Shown: positions 7,083 through 15,536 of the stretch, piece after piece
Layout of the letters: each line of letters begins with the position of its first letter
Numbering within the stretch: position 1 is the first letter of the stretch
Notes under the pieces: generated by a model
Told to the model about the DNA's origin: nothing
Databases searched by the model: none
What the model saw: only the letters and a program-made list of their open reading frames with translations
Assembly: GCA_023228995.1 (NCBI GenBank)
Contig: JALOAD010000016.1
Coordinates: forward strand, 1 to 64,000
Direction of reading: 5' to 3'
Origin: JALOAD01 sp023228995 [NCBI: Candidatus Muiribacterium halophilum]
GTDB taxonomy: Bacteria > Muiribacteriota > Muiribacteriia > Muiribacteriales
Length of the DNA: 64,000 nucleotides
Position numbers and translations under genes: made by a program

Positions 7083-8715
7083 TTTTATTTATATTTTAAT
7101 CTTTTTTACAAATATATTTTGTGAAATACCAGATATAAAAAAATTATGGAAAAAATATGATAATGATAAAGTTAATGTAATTCAAACTCAAGGAGAACTT
7201 CAAAAAGCTTATGATTATGTTGAGTCTGGGCAATATGAAAAAGCACTAGAAATATATGAAAAAAACCTTAATAAAAATATAAATTCATCTCATCTTCATA
7301 CAGCAATTGGTTATTGTTTTGAAAAAATGGGTGATTATGAAAAAGCTATACTTTTATATAATAAAGCAATATCTTTAACTCCAGTTGATCCGGTATCTTA
7401 TAATAATCTTGCTTTTATTATTGCACAAACAGCAAATTCTGTGGAAGATGTTATTCCAGCAATAAAATTCACAGAGCTTGCTTTAAAGTATAAAAAAAAT
7501 GATATGTCTTTTTTAAAAACTAGACTTTTTGTATTAAAACAAGCAGGGCTTGAAGAAAAATGGATTGATGCGGTTGAAGGTTTTTTAAAACTTTTTCCTA
7601 ATATTGTAGATATTAATATTGAATACGGTATATATCTTTATCAAAAAAAAGATTATCAGAATTCTAAGTTTTATTTAAATAAAGGTCTTCCTGATAAAAA
7701 AGCATTAGAATATTTAAATAAAATTCCAAATACTGAGAATGTTGTAGTTGAAAAAGAAAATATAGATAAAAAAATAGTTCAAAATCAAAAATCCACAAAT
7801 CTTGATATTTTAAATGCTAATTCTACAGATGTTTATGATGATAATCTATTAAAAGAGTTTTCAGAAGATTATAAAGTAAGGCTTATTGATAAGGATTTTA
7901 ATAAAGAAAGTTTATCAAAAAAAATTAATAAGAATTCTGAAAATAATTTAAAAATCGAAGAAAATATAAATTCTCCAGCCTCACCTGGTATATTTAATCT
8001 AAGAATATCTTATGATGATGATTTTGATAAAGGAATTACTAATTATACTGAAGGTTATTTTGAAAAATCTTTAGAATATTTTGAAAAATATTATGATTAT
8101 TGTATGAAAAATAAGATTTTTAATGAAAAATTATCAAGAAGTGCTAAGTATATTGGGCTTATTAATACAAAATTTGGTAAAAGCAATGATAAATATTGGG
8201 ATATAATTGATTTTATAGATGAATGTGTATTTGTTGAAAAGCATATAACACTTATAACATCAAAAAGTTATTCAGAAGCAAGACAGAATCTTGAAGCAAG
8301 ATATCAAACAAAAAATAGAGATGAATTCTCAAATATTTTAAATTATAGGATATTGAATTTTGATAAAAAAAACTTTTCTACTTCTATAAATGAACTTATT
8401 GATATTGAATTTATTTATAGCTCATCTGATCTTAAAGGAATTTCTGTTAAATCACAGGAGTTTTTTTCGGAAGGTTATAAAAGAGTTATTGAAAAAAAAT
8501 CAACAGCTCCCGAAAAGTATTTTAATCTCGCTATAAATGAAGATCCGCAGAATTTTTTAGCATATCTTAATGCTGGTATATTAAATATAAAAATTGAAAA
8601 TTATAGTGAGGGTTTTGATAGTATTAGAACTGCAATGCTAAGATGTCCTTATAATTCTGATATTTATAAAACTATAAGGTCTATTTATAATTCAGTAGCT
8701 TTATATTTTTATTAG
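7066..8715 (+). CDS. Exported TPR-repeat protein
   Basis: The ATG at 7066 gives a 549-residue protein with a clean signal peptide (MKYIFSFIYILIFFTNIFC). It is preferred over an upstream in-frame ATG at 7042 because GGAG lies seven bases before it and the signal begins at once. TPRs occupy about residues 50-160 (DYVESGQYEKALEIYEKNL, IGYCFEKMGDYEKAILLYNK). A low-complexity Asn/Lys/Glu linker at about 230-310 is followed by further helical repeats. The cysteine ending the leader could make it a lipoprotein. It is coupled to the preceding TPR lipoprotein, so the two probably act together in the periplasm. Confidence 0.75.
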   Translation: MKYIFSFIYILIFFTNIFCEIPDIKKLWKKYDNDKVNVIQTQGELQKAYDYVESGQYEKALEIYEKNLNKNINSSHLHTAIGYCFEKMGDYEKAILLYNKAISLTPVDPVSYNNLAFIIAQTANSVEDVIPAIKFTELALKYKKNDMSFLKTRLFVLKQAGLEEKWIDAVEGFLKLFPNIVDINIEYGIYLYQKKDYQNSKFYLNKGLPDKKALEYLNKIPNTENVVVEKENIDKKIVQNQKSTNLDILNANSTDVYDDNLLKEFSEDYKVRLIDKDFNKESLSKKINKNSENNLKIEENINSPASPGIFNLRISYDDDFDKGITNYTEGYFEKSLEYFEKYYDYCMKNKIFNEKLSRSAKYIGLINTKFGKSNDKYWDIIDFIDECVFVEKHITLITSKSYSEARQNLEARYQTKNRDEFSNILNYRILNFDKKNFSTSINELIDIEFIYSSSDLKGISVKSQEFFSEGYKRVIEKKSTAPEKYFNLAINEDPQNFLAYLNAGILNIKIENYSEGFDSIRTAMLRCPYNSDIYKTIRSIYNSVALYFY

Positions 8716-8736
8716 AGCGTTATTAAAATATTTATT

Positions 8737-8859
8737 TTAAATTAATGGTTTTTCAATTTTATTTACTTCATCAATAAGTTGATCTAAGGTAAGTTCTCTC
8801 TTACAGAATTTACTCCATAAATTGTCAATATCTTTTTTTACATCTTGTCTTTTTTTCAT
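8737..8859 (-). CDS. Small conserved-looking 40-residue protein
   Basis: An open frame of 40 codons (MKKRQDVKKDIDNLWSKF at the start, EKPLI at the end) preceded by AGGAGTGTAAT directly before the ATG. The product is charged and predicted helical, with no membrane segment. It lies antisense to its neighbours in a 315-bp gap that has no other gene. Upstream on the minus strand is ACCGATAA (8897-8904), which resembles a sigma-28 -10 element but lacks a good -35. I do not recognise a family. The ribosome-binding site is the main reason for calling it. Confidence 0.5.
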   Translation of the reverse strand: MKKRQDVKKDIDNLWSKFCKRELTLDQLIDEVNKIEKPLI

Positions 8860-8944
8860 ATTACACTCCTATTAAGGTTATTAAACTTCATAATATTATC
8901 GGTAAAAAAGAAGAGTAATATTATAGTTTAAATGTAACTCTTAC

Positions 8945-8973
8945 TTGACTATACAATTATCCGTATGTAGTAT
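8945..8973 (+). promoter_or_regulatory. Promoter of aroF-ttcA
   Basis: TTGACT (8945-8950), a 17-bp spacer, and TAGTAT (8968-8973) lie 58 bp upstream of the aroF start, in the only gap before this two-gene operon. Confidence 0.55.
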
Positions 8974-9030
8974 TTACAGTGAAAATTGTTTTTTAAATTT
9001 TACAAACGCTCATAATAAGGATGAAAATTA

Positions 9031-10032
9031 ATGATAATTGTACTTGAAAAAAATATAAGCGAAGAAAAAAAGAATTATATTTTAAAAAGAATTTATGATT
9101 GTGGATTAACTCCGCATATTTCTGTAGGAATTGAAAAAACAATAATAGGTGTTGTTGGAGATGAGAGAATACTTCAAGGAAAACCTATTGATGGAATTCC
9201 TGGTATCGAAAAAATAATTAGTATTTTAAAACCTTATAAGCTTGTAAGCAGAGATTTTAAAAAAGAAAATACAATAATAAATGTAAAAGGTAATAAAATA
9301 GGAGATGGGAATTTTGCTTTTATTGCTGGACCATGTAGTGTTGAAAGTAGAGAACAGATTGATAGTACAGCTGAATTTTTGTTTAAACAAGGTTTGTTTT
9401 TTTTAAGAGGTGGAGCATTTAAACCAAGAACTTCACCATATAGTTTTCAAGGACTTGGAAAACAGGGTTTGGATTATTTAAAAGAAGTTTCAATTAAATA
9501 CAATATTGGTATTGTTTCAGAGGTAATGGACACGAGAGATATTGAGATTTCATATAATTCTATTGATATTTTTCAAGTTGGGGCAAGAAATATGCAAAAT
9601 TATAGTTTGCTTACAGAACTTGGAAAACAGGATAAACCTGTACTTTTAAAAAGAGGAATGTCTTCAACTATAAAAGAATGGCTTATGGCTGCTGAATACA
9701 TAATGTTAAAAGGAAATTCAAATATAATTCTCTGTGAAAGGGGAATTAGAACTTTTGAAGATTATACAAGAAATACACTTGATCTTTCATCAGTTATTGC
9801 AATTAAAAAAATGTCGCATTTACCTGTGCTTGTAGATCCTTCTCACGGGACTGGAAGAAAAGATATGGTGTTACCAATGTCGCTTGCTGCTAAAGTTATT
9901 GGAGCTGATGGTGTTATTATTGAAATTCATCCTGAACCTGAAAAAGCTCTTTCTGATTCTCAACAATCTCTTAATTTTGAAGAATTTGAAAAACTTATTA
10001 AAAAAGTTAGTAGTTTAAAATGTCCAGACTGA
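9031..10032 (+). CDS. aroF: 3-deoxy-7-phosphoheptulonate synthase (type I-beta)
   Basis: The enzyme joins phosphoenolpyruvate and erythrose 4-phosphate in the first step of aromatic amino-acid synthesis. The 333-residue protein has an N-terminal ferredoxin-like regulatory domain (about 1-70) and a TIM barrel. Metal ligands are all present at Cys102 (AGPCSVES), His272 (PSHGTGRK), Glu298 and Asp309, the same numbering as known for the Thermotoga maritima enzyme. The regulatory domain in that family gives feedback inhibition by aromatic products. Its last 13 bp overlap the next gene, so the two are probably coupled although their functions differ. Confidence 0.95.
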   Translation: MIIVLEKNISEEKKNYILKRIYDCGLTPHISVGIEKTIIGVVGDERILQGKPIDGIPGIEKIISILKPYKLVSRDFKKENTIINVKGNKIGDGNFAFIAGPCSVESREQIDSTAEFLFKQGLFFLRGGAFKPRTSPYSFQGLGKQGLDYLKEVSIKYNIGIVSEVMDTRDIEISYNSIDIFQVGARNMQNYSLLTELGKQDKPVLLKRGMSSTIKEWLMAAEYIMLKGNSNIILCERGIRTFEDYTRNTLDLSSVIAIKKMSHLPVLVDPSHGTGRKDMVLPMSLAAKVIGADGVIIEIHPEPEKALSDSQQSLNFEEFEKLIKKVSSLKCPD

Positions 10033-10739
10033 CAACTCAGGTTTTTAATTGTATAAAAGATTATAAACTTATTGAACCTAATGATAAGATTATGGTTGGC
10101 TTATCAGGTGGAAAAGATAGTTTTGCTCTCCTTAGATTATTATCTTTGTTAAAAAAATCTATAGGTTTTGAACTTTTTGCATGTCATGTAACTTTAAGAA
10201 AAAAAGTTGAAATATCATATTTAAATATGCTTGAAAGTTTTTGTAATAATCTTGAAATTCCATTATTTATAAGAAAAACAGACATACTTGATTATATTGA
10301 AAATCATAAATTAAAAAAAGATATTTGCTTTTTATGTGCTCATTATAGAAGAAAAGAGCTTTTTCTTGAAATGGAAAAGCAAAAAATATATAAAATTGCT
10401 TTAGGTCATCATAGAAACGATGCAATTGAGACTTTTCTAATGAATATATTTTATTCAGCGCAAACTTGTACTATGATGCCAAAACAATCGCTTTTTAGAG
10501 AAAAAATTACTTTAATAAGACCTTTATATACAACTAATGAAAAACAAATTTTATCTTATGTAAAAACTAATAATATTCCTGTTTTTGAATATAATTGTGG
10601 TAATTCAAAAATATCTAAAAGAAAAGAAATAAAAGATATGATTGCTAACCTAACTTCTGAAAATTCTAAAATTGAATATAATATATTTAATTCTATGCAT
10701 AATATAAATTTGGATTATTTGCCAAAAAAAGAAAAGTAG
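10020..10739 (+). CDS. ttcA: TtcA-like tRNA thiolation enzyme
   Basis: A 239-residue PP-loop ATPase of the TtcA/TilS superfamily. The ATP-binding SGGKDS is at residues 29-34, and the FLCAHYRR segment supplies Cys104 and Cys107, which in TtcA hold an iron-sulfur cluster. A third cysteine is at about 194 (EYNCG). TtcA makes 2-thiocytidine at position 32 of tRNAs; related paralogues thiolate other positions, so the exact target is less certain. The ATG lies within the aroF end. The protein is shorter than the Escherichia coli enzyme (about 310 residues), as in many small TtcA homologues. Confidence 0.8.
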   Translation: MSRLTTQVFNCIKDYKLIEPNDKIMVGLSGGKDSFALLRLLSLLKKSIGFELFACHVTLRKKVEISYLNMLESFCNNLEIPLFIRKTDILDYIENHKLKKDICFLCAHYRRKELFLEMEKQKIYKIALGHHRNDAIETFLMNIFYSAQTCTMMPKQSLFREKITLIRPLYTTNEKQILSYVKTNNIPVFEYNCGNSKISKRKEIKDMIANLTSENSKIEYNIFNSMHNINLDYLPKKEK

Positions 10740-10764
10740 AAAATGGTGAAAGGGTGAAAGGGCC

Positions 10765-10785
10765 AAAATGTTCAGTGAACATTTT
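10765..10785. repeat. TTCAGTGAA palindrome, copy 2
   Basis: Identical to the 21-bp palindrome at 456-476: 10-bp arms around a central G. It lies 25 bp after the ttcA stop and is preceded by GGTGAAAGGGTGAAAGGG, the reverse-complement type of the triplets beside copy 1. It has no T-run suited to a terminator. Confidence 0.7.
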
Positions 10786-10935
10786 GTTAAGTAAAACTGT
10801 GACAGATAAAGCGTGATATGTCATTTTATGACATTAGTGACAAAAAACAAATACACTATGTTACAGGAGACTCGAAAAATCTTGTTACAAGCAATTTTTT
10901 CGCAGAATAAATTGCAGTCACATATACTTTATTCT

Positions 10936-10966
10936 GTCATCGTGATATTATTCTGAGCCGGAATCT
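10936..10966. repeat. Solitary GTCATC...GAGCCGG repeat derivative
   Basis: A 31-bp segment that matches the subunit in the 48.7 kb and 58.4 kb repeats (GTCATCCCGGTATGATTCTG, then AGCCGGGATCT) with a few changes. It is flanked by unrelated DNA, so it is a lone copy. Confidence 0.6.
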
Positions 10967-11225
10967 GTTTTGTGTTTTCTAACTTTTTTTAACTAGGTTA
11001 CCGGTATATATTTTTTTCATAGAATTTTAATTTTTTAAATGGTATTCTTTTTTTCTATCTTATTCATTGAGTAAAAAAAAGATTGGACAACAGATATTTT
11101 GTTATATATCATTAACACTTATTATCTGAGTTTTAATTTAGTAAACAAAGATTTGTAATTGTTTGGATTAAGGGTAAAAAATTACATTTTTTATCCGAAT
11201 CTTTAAGCTAGGAGGAATATGGTAA

Positions 11226-11669
11226 ATGAAAGCTTTGGGCTATCACGTAATGTTGGAACTGTTTGATTGCGACAGAGAGATATTGAATGATGTTAATAAA
11301 ATTGAAGAGCATATGATTTATGCTGCTAAGAAGGCTGGAGCCACGATAATAAGTTCATCATTCCACCATTTCAGCCCACAGGGGGTTAGCGGTGTTGTAG
11401 TTATAGCTGAATCCCATCTTGCTATACACACCTGGCCTGAATACGGATATGCTGCTGTTGATGTTTTTACATGTGGCAATACTGTTGATACATTTACTGC
11501 TTACAGATATCTTAAAGAAAAATTCTGTGCACAGATTGTTAAAAGTTATGAAATGAATAGAGGCGAGTTGTACGGAAACAATATAGTTTCTAAAGCTCAA
11601 GAACTTCATGTTGAAAAATTAGAATTTGAAGAAAAAGAATTAGAAAAGAGAGGAAAAGAAAATGCTTGA
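11226..11669 (+). CDS. speD: S-adenosylmethionine decarboxylase proenzyme
   Basis: A 147-residue prokaryotic class 1b AdoMet decarboxylase. It supplies decarboxylated AdoMet, the aminopropyl donor for spermidine. The self-cleavage site is seen as [12 protein letters not shown]: Glu62-Ser63, giving a pyruvoyl group on Ser63, the same position as in Thermotoga maritima. The catalytic histidine follows in HLAIH. AGGAGG lies nine bases before the ATG; another ATG at 11219 is out of frame. It overlaps speE by 8 bp, forming a two-gene polyamine operon. The C-terminal Glu/Lys-rich tail is a little longer than usual. Confidence 0.95.
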   Translation: MKALGYHVMLELFDCDREILNDVNKIEEHMIYAAKKAGATIISSSFHHFSPQGVSGVVVIAESHLAIHTWPEYGYAAVDVFTCGNTVDTFTAYRYLKEKFCAQIVKSYEMNRGELYGNNIVSKAQELHVEKLEFEEKELEKRGKENA

Positions 11670-12516
11670 TAGTGGCAAAATCAGGTTTTTAGAAAAACAT
11701 ACTGAGGATTATGGTATTTTTATTGATATAGATGAGTTGCTTTATTGCAAAAAAAGTAAATATCAACTTGTTGAAGTTTTTTCTTCCAAAACATGGGGAA
11801 AAGTTCTTTTGCTTGATAGAAATGTTATGACAACTGATAGAGATGAATTTATTTATCACGAAATGATTACACAAATACCTTTTTATACTGCTCTTAAACC
11901 AGAATCAGCACTTGTAATAGGTGGTGGTGATGGTGGAACTGTTAGAGAACTTCTTAAACATAAGGAAATGAAAAAAGTTACTTTAGTTGAAATAGATGGA
12001 GATGTTATTGATGTATGTAAGGAATTTTTTCCAAAAATAGCATGTTCTTTTGATGATCCTAGACTTGATGTAAGAGTTGATGATGGTATTAAATTTGTTA
12101 AAGAATGCAGTGAAAAATATGATATTGTTATTATTGATTCCTCTGATCCATTTGGACCGGCAGAAGGTCTTTTTAGAGAAGAGTTTTATCAAAATTGCAA
12201 AAAATGTCTTAATACTGGCGGAGTTCTTACTTGTCAAGCAGGTAATGCTTATATGACTGATGAAGCTTGTATAGCTTATAAAAATTTGTCAAAAGTTTTT
12301 AAAAATGCTGGTTATTATTTTGCTAATATATTAACTTATGGTGGATTATGGGGATTTACTTTTGCATCTGATACAAGGCATTATTTTGATGATTTTGATA
12401 AAAAGTTATACAATGAAAAAAATATGGATTATAAATATTATTCTGAAGAAATTCACAAAGCATGTTTTGCTCTACCACCATTTTTCAGGAAAAAACTTGA
12501 AGAATACGGAAAGTAG
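11662..12516 (+). CDS. speE: Spermidine synthase
   Basis: A 284-residue aminopropyltransferase that transfers the propylamine group from decarboxylated AdoMet to putrescine. The signature [10 protein letters not shown] is at about residues 92-101, the acidic VEIDGDVI loop follows, and the catalytic Asp is in the [15 protein letters not shown] segment. Length is normal for the family. It overlaps speD by 8 bp. A hairpin terminator begins 41 bp after its stop, inside the next reading frame. Confidence 0.95.
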   Translation: MLDSGKIRFLEKHTEDYGIFIDIDELLYCKKSKYQLVEVFSSKTWGKVLLLDRNVMTTDRDEFIYHEMITQIPFYTALKPESALVIGGGDGGTVRELLKHKEMKKVTLVEIDGDVIDVCKEFFPKIACSFDDPRLDVRVDDGIKFVKECSEKYDIVIIDSSDPFGPAEGLFREEFYQNCKKCLNTGGVLTCQAGNAYMTDEACIAYKNLSKVFKNAGYYFANILTYGGLWGFTFASDTRHYFDDFDKKLYNEKNMDYKYYSEEIHKACFALPPFFRKKLEEYGK

Positions 12517-12519
12517 TAG

Positions 12520-12963
12520 ATGTCTTTTTTTAAAAGCTTTATAAAATTTATAATTATAAGCACTCTGATAGTATCTGGAGTGCTTTTTTATATTAAAAAA
12601 ACCAGTTCTAATGATAATATCAAGCATTCATATAATGAAAATATTGCTGATACAATAGAAATTCAAAACATAATAAAAAAAGAAATAATAATAGAAAATA
12701 AAAGAAAAAGTCTTTCTCCGCTTGATGAAACTATTCATGCTGTATTTGAAAAAGATAAAGATATAAAAGACCTTTTAAAAGAAATTACAGATTCTACTGA
12801 AATAACATTTGTAATTCCTAAAAATTTTGATTCAATTCGAACAGATATTGGAATGGATATTTATTCAATTAAAATAAAAGATATATTAGATATATTTCTT
12901 TCAAATGAGCGATATATATGGTTTTCTAAAGATACAAACAGTATTATTATACTGGAGAAATAA
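12520..12963 (+). CDS. Small membrane-anchored STN-like protein
   Basis: A 147-residue protein with one N-terminal membrane segment (about residues 8-25) and a C-terminal domain at about 74-147. That domain resembles the secretin/TonB short N-terminal (STN) fold: KDIKDLLKEITDSTEITFVI followed by a KDILDIFL helix and a final strand. STN domains are normally part of secretins or TonB receptors; here it stands alone. The gene follows speE by 3 bp, but the speE terminator lies inside its membrane segment, so expression may depend on read-through or another promoter. Function unknown. Confidence 0.6.
   Translation: MSFFKSFIKFIIISTLIVSGVLFYIKKTSSNDNIKHSYNENIADTIEIQNIIKKEIIIENKRKSLSPLDETIHAVFEKDKDIKDLLKEITDSTEITFVIPKNFDSIRTDIGMDIYSIKIKDILDIFLSNERYIWFSKDTNSIIILEK
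12558..12589 (+). terminator. Terminator after speE, inside next gene
   Basis: Perfect 8-bp stem AAGCACTC/GAGTGCTT with a 12-nt loop and a six-T tail, 42 bp after the speE stop. It lies within codons about 13-23 of the following gene. Confidence 0.8.
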
Positions 12964-12964
12964 A

Positions 12965-13420
12965 ATGATAAGATGTAAAGTTTGTGGTAAAGAGCTTTGG
13001 GATTTGAATGCTGATATTTGTGATAATAATAAGTGTTTTATTGAATGGGAATTTGAAAAGAAAAAAAAATATGAAAAAATAAAATTATTTCACGAAATAT
13101 TAGTTATTGATAGTGAAAAAAGAATAGATCTTTTTCCTTCAAGACCTTGGACTGCAAGTTGTGTTGATAATCTATATATTAATATGAAAAAAAAATGGTC
13201 AGCTGAAAAAACCTCTCTAGAAACCAAAAGAAAACTTGATGAGGTTAAGTTTATGGAAAGAGTTTTAAAAAAAGTTGGTTATAATAATCTTAGAAGAGTT
13301 CTTGTAAAACTTGAAAAAAATAAAAAAAAGCAAGATATATCCAAAGAAATAGATTGGTTAAGAGAAATCGGTGTATTAAATTTCTTTGTTTATTTTAAAC
13401 AAGAAAAACAAGAGCCATAA
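12965..13420 (+). CDS. Hypothetical cysteine-motif protein
   Basis: The ATG at 12965 follows GGAG by seven bases and gives 151 residues starting MIRCKVCGKELWDL. Four cysteines in CKVC and ICDNNKC suggest a small zinc ribbon or knuckle at residues 4-24. The rest is Lys/Glu-rich and helical. An upstream in-frame ATG at 12905 would lie inside the preceding gene and disrupt this arrangement, so it is not used. No family recognised. It begins 1 bp after the STN-like gene, suggesting co-expression. Confidence 0.6.
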   Translation: MIRCKVCGKELWDLNADICDNNKCFIEWEFEKKKKYEKIKLFHEILVIDSEKRIDLFPSRPWTASCVDNLYINMKKKWSAEKTSLETKRKLDEVKFMERVLKKVGYNNLRRVLVKLEKNKKKQDISKEIDWLREIGVLNFFVYFKQEKQEP

Positions 13421-13478
13421 CTAAAGAAGCGATAAGAAGATAGCTCATATCAGTTAATGCATTTATCATTCTTTTCAT
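13395..13478 (-). CDS. 27-residue single-pass membrane peptide
   Basis: A frame of 27 codons starts MKRMINALTDMSYLL and ends ALVFLV, forming one hydrophobic helix. GGAGGAAATT lies directly before the ATG, the best evidence for translation. Its 3' end overlaps the tail of the convergent gene at 12965-13420. A terminator for the upstream HU gene lies 12 bp before it, so it needs its own promoter or read-through. It could be a small regulatory membrane peptide or a type I toxin-like peptide; neither is shown. Confidence 0.45.
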   Translation of the reverse strand: MKRMINALTDMSYLLIASLVMALVFLV

Positions 13479-13487
13479 AATTTCCTC

Positions 13488-13523
13488 CATAAAAAAATAA
13501 ACAGGAATTATTTAATCCCTGTC
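13488..13523 (-). terminator. Rho-independent terminator after second HU
   Basis: On the minus strand, ACAGGGATT/AATTCCTGT forms a hairpin with one mismatch, followed by TTATTTTTTT. It lies 30 bp after the HU stop. Confidence 0.75.
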
Positions 13524-13552
13524 TATAATGTCGGTATATTTAAAGAAAAAAA

Positions 13553-13819
13553 TTAGATTTTTTTAATAAGTTTTCTTGAAGGTTTGAATTTAACTGTTTT
13601 TCTTGCTTTACTTTTTCCAACTGTTCCATTAGGAAGTGTGTATTTTCTAGGAGTTGTCTTAGTTAAAGTAAGTGTTCCTATATAAGGAAGATTTGTTTTC
13701 ATGTCAGATTTAAGTTCTTCTGAAATAACAGTTACTGTTTCATCATATATCCGTGAAACCAGGTCCTGAGTTAAATTAAGATTTGCTGCTATTTTTTTGA
13801 TAAGATCTTTTTTTGCCAT
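13553..13819 (-). CDS. Divergent HU/IHF-like DNA-binding protein
   Basis: An 88-residue member of the HU/IHF fold: MAKKDLIKKIAANLNLTQDL in the N-terminal helices, LPYIGTLTL in the saddle and VKFKPSRKLIKKI at the end. In the DNA arm the canonical R-N-P-x-T-G is replaced by a KYTLPNGTVGK stretch, so the intercalating-proline tip is not in its usual context. GGGAGGAG lies before the ATG, and a good promoter and a terminator flank it. It may be a specialised nucleoid protein or phage-type HU variant. It differs clearly from the HU at 5612. Confidence 0.85.
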   Translation of the reverse strand: MAKKDLIKKIAANLNLTQDLVSRIYDETVTVISEELKSDMKTNLPYIGTLTLTKTTPRKYTLPNGTVGKSKARKTVKFKPSRKLIKKI

Positions 13820-13866
13820 TTTCTCCTCCCAAACAAAATTTTGTAATATTTAGAACATTAAATATG

Positions 13867-13895
13867 ATTATATCCGAGTATTTATAAAAAATCAA
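13867..13895 (-). promoter_or_regulatory. Promoter of second HU gene
   Basis: On the minus strand TTGATT (13895-13890), a 17-bp spacer and a consensus TATAAT (13872-13867) lie about 48 bp before the HU start. Confidence 0.75.
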
Positions 13896-14039
13896 TAATT
13901 GATAAAAAAAAAAACAAAAAGTAATAAAACATGCAATTTTAAAACAAAATATAACAATTAATCAGATTTAGGTTGAATAGCAAATAGATATATTATATAA
14001 TTATTTTAAAATAACAAGTTTAGTATAAGATGGAGTATT

Positions 14040-15500
14040 ATGGAAATAAATGAATTGAAAAAAACTGTCCTTGAGAATATTGATTTAGAATCTTCTGAAA
14101 AGTTTTTAAAACTAATTAATAATATGTTGGACAATCCAGAAGATAAAGATATAAAGGCTTCTTTTGCAAATTTCTATAATGAAGTATATGCAAAAATATA
14201 TGTCAAATTTCCCTATGAAACTGATGATAATCTAAGAAATTTTTTAAGATATTCTTTTGTTGAGGATTTTTTGTCGGGTGATAATATTACAAAAATATCT
14301 AATTTTGATACCGATGTTATACATTCGGTTATGGATGTTGATTATCCTATATTATACGCTGATGAATGGCTTGAACTTGTAAATTCTGATGAAATACCTT
14401 CAACTGCGGGTGATGATCTTACAAAAATGACAAAAAAACAAACTCCAGCTGAAAAATTAAAAGAATTTCTTCAAAGACATGGTAATGAGAAAAAAAATCT
14501 TGATAAAATGGTTATTTTAAGACAATCATATATTACTCAGATACATAGTGAATGGAAAAAAATTCTTATGACAATTATTACCAAAGAAGAACTCGAGTCT
14601 GTTGAATTTGAAAAAAAATTAAAAAATGACAGAAATGTTTCATCTATACTTGATTATCTTCCAAAATTAAATGCTATTAATTCTCGTATAACAGGTTTAA
14701 TTAATCAAATGAAAATGGCTTCAAAAACCATTGATAATCTTAAAGATAATGTATCTGATGAAGATATGCAAAAAATCAGAGAATCTGAAAATGAAGTTCT
14801 TGTTGAAGAATTAAAATCAGTTAGACAATTATATAAGATGTGTATTGGTAGGCAGGGAAATGAAACTCCATATCTTTGTGATCATAGTTTTCCAAATGAA
14901 ATTCTTGATAGAAAAAAAGCAGCTTTACATATAGAAGCTGTTAGAAAGATAGATCCTACTATATTTCAAAGAACATTTTTAAAAATAGATAGTGATAATC
15001 CTCCATATACTCTTTTATGTCCTGTTTATGGTAAAAATGGAGTTTGTTGGGAATCAATTCCAAAAATAAATAAAGAAACTGGACGAGGAAAAATTGCACT
15101 TCCATTATATCCTGAAATTGAATCTGATGTTGTTGTTATAAAAGCTCTTGGTGATTATAGATGGCAAAAAGAAAAAGAAATTGCAGGTTTTAGATGGATG
15201 AATGAGGGTTTGACAGGTCAATATTATATGTATCATGAAGGATTAAAATCTGATAAGAGAAAGGGTAAAAAAGTAATTCCTTTTAATAATGATCTTAAAG
15301 AGAGTTTTATTGAAAATTATATTTTGTGGATAAAGTATGAAAGTCATGGAATGCAGAAACTTGATAAAGAAGTTAGAAAAATATTTTGGTTTTCTATTCC
15401 GTTTTCTACAGAAATTCAGGATACTCTTAAAGATAGAGGATTTCATTTTAAACAGCTTTGGGAAAATACTCAAAGAAAATCTATGTCAGATGGTTATTAA
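14040..15500 (+). CDS. Unrecognised 486-residue protein
   Basis: No family recognised. The product is soluble, with no signal peptide or membrane segment. The N-terminal half is helical and acidic, with a possible coiled coil at about 205-265 (around SRITGLINQMKMASKTIDNL). The C-terminal half is richer in aromatic residues and glycine (PPYTLLCPVYGKNGVCWES at about 320, FRWMNEGLTGQYYMYHEG at about 385), suggesting a compact domain. It starts a run of three same-strand genes with a TPR protein and a radical SAM enzyme. No catalytic motif could be assigned. Confidence 0.65.
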   Translation: MEINELKKTVLENIDLESSEKFLKLINNMLDNPEDKDIKASFANFYNEVYAKIYVKFPYETDDNLRNFLRYSFVEDFLSGDNITKISNFDTDVIHSVMDVDYPILYADEWLELVNSDEIPSTAGDDLTKMTKKQTPAEKLKEFLQRHGNEKKNLDKMVILRQSYITQIHSEWKKILMTIITKEELESVEFEKKLKNDRNVSSILDYLPKLNAINSRITGLINQMKMASKTIDNLKDNVSDEDMQKIRESENEVLVEELKSVRQLYKMCIGRQGNETPYLCDHSFPNEILDRKKAALHIEAVRKIDPTIFQRTFLKIDSDNPPYTLLCPVYGKNGVCWESIPKINKETGRGKIALPLYPEIESDVVVIKALGDYRWQKEKEIAGFRWMNEGLTGQYYMYHEGLKSDKRKGKKVIPFNNDLKESFIENYILWIKYESHGMQKLDKEVRKIFWFSIPFSTEIQDTLKDRGFHFKQLWENTQRKSMSDGY

Positions 15501-15536
15501 TAGAATATTATTTTTAGGAAAATAAAAGGAAAAATT

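Larger units (their letters stand above)
10740..11225. other. Intergenic region with repeats, upstream of speD
   Basis: No gene is seen. The stretch holds GGTGAAAGGG triplets, the second TTCAGTGAA palindrome (10765-10785), a solitary 31-bp GTCATC...CGGAATCT repeat derivative (10936-10966), and AT-rich DNA. A possible promoter for speD is TTGGAC (11083-11088) with TATATC (11105-11110), spacer 16. No known riboswitch was recognised in the leader. Confidence 0.5.

Noticed and set aside
8897-8904. Sigma-28 promoter for the 40-residue gene
   Set aside because: ACCGATAA is present, but no TAAA-like -35 lies 14-16 bp upstream.
10740-11225. Riboswitch before speD
   Set aside because: No conserved SAM-, guanidine- or other riboswitch core could be recognised; the GC-bearing parts are repeats.
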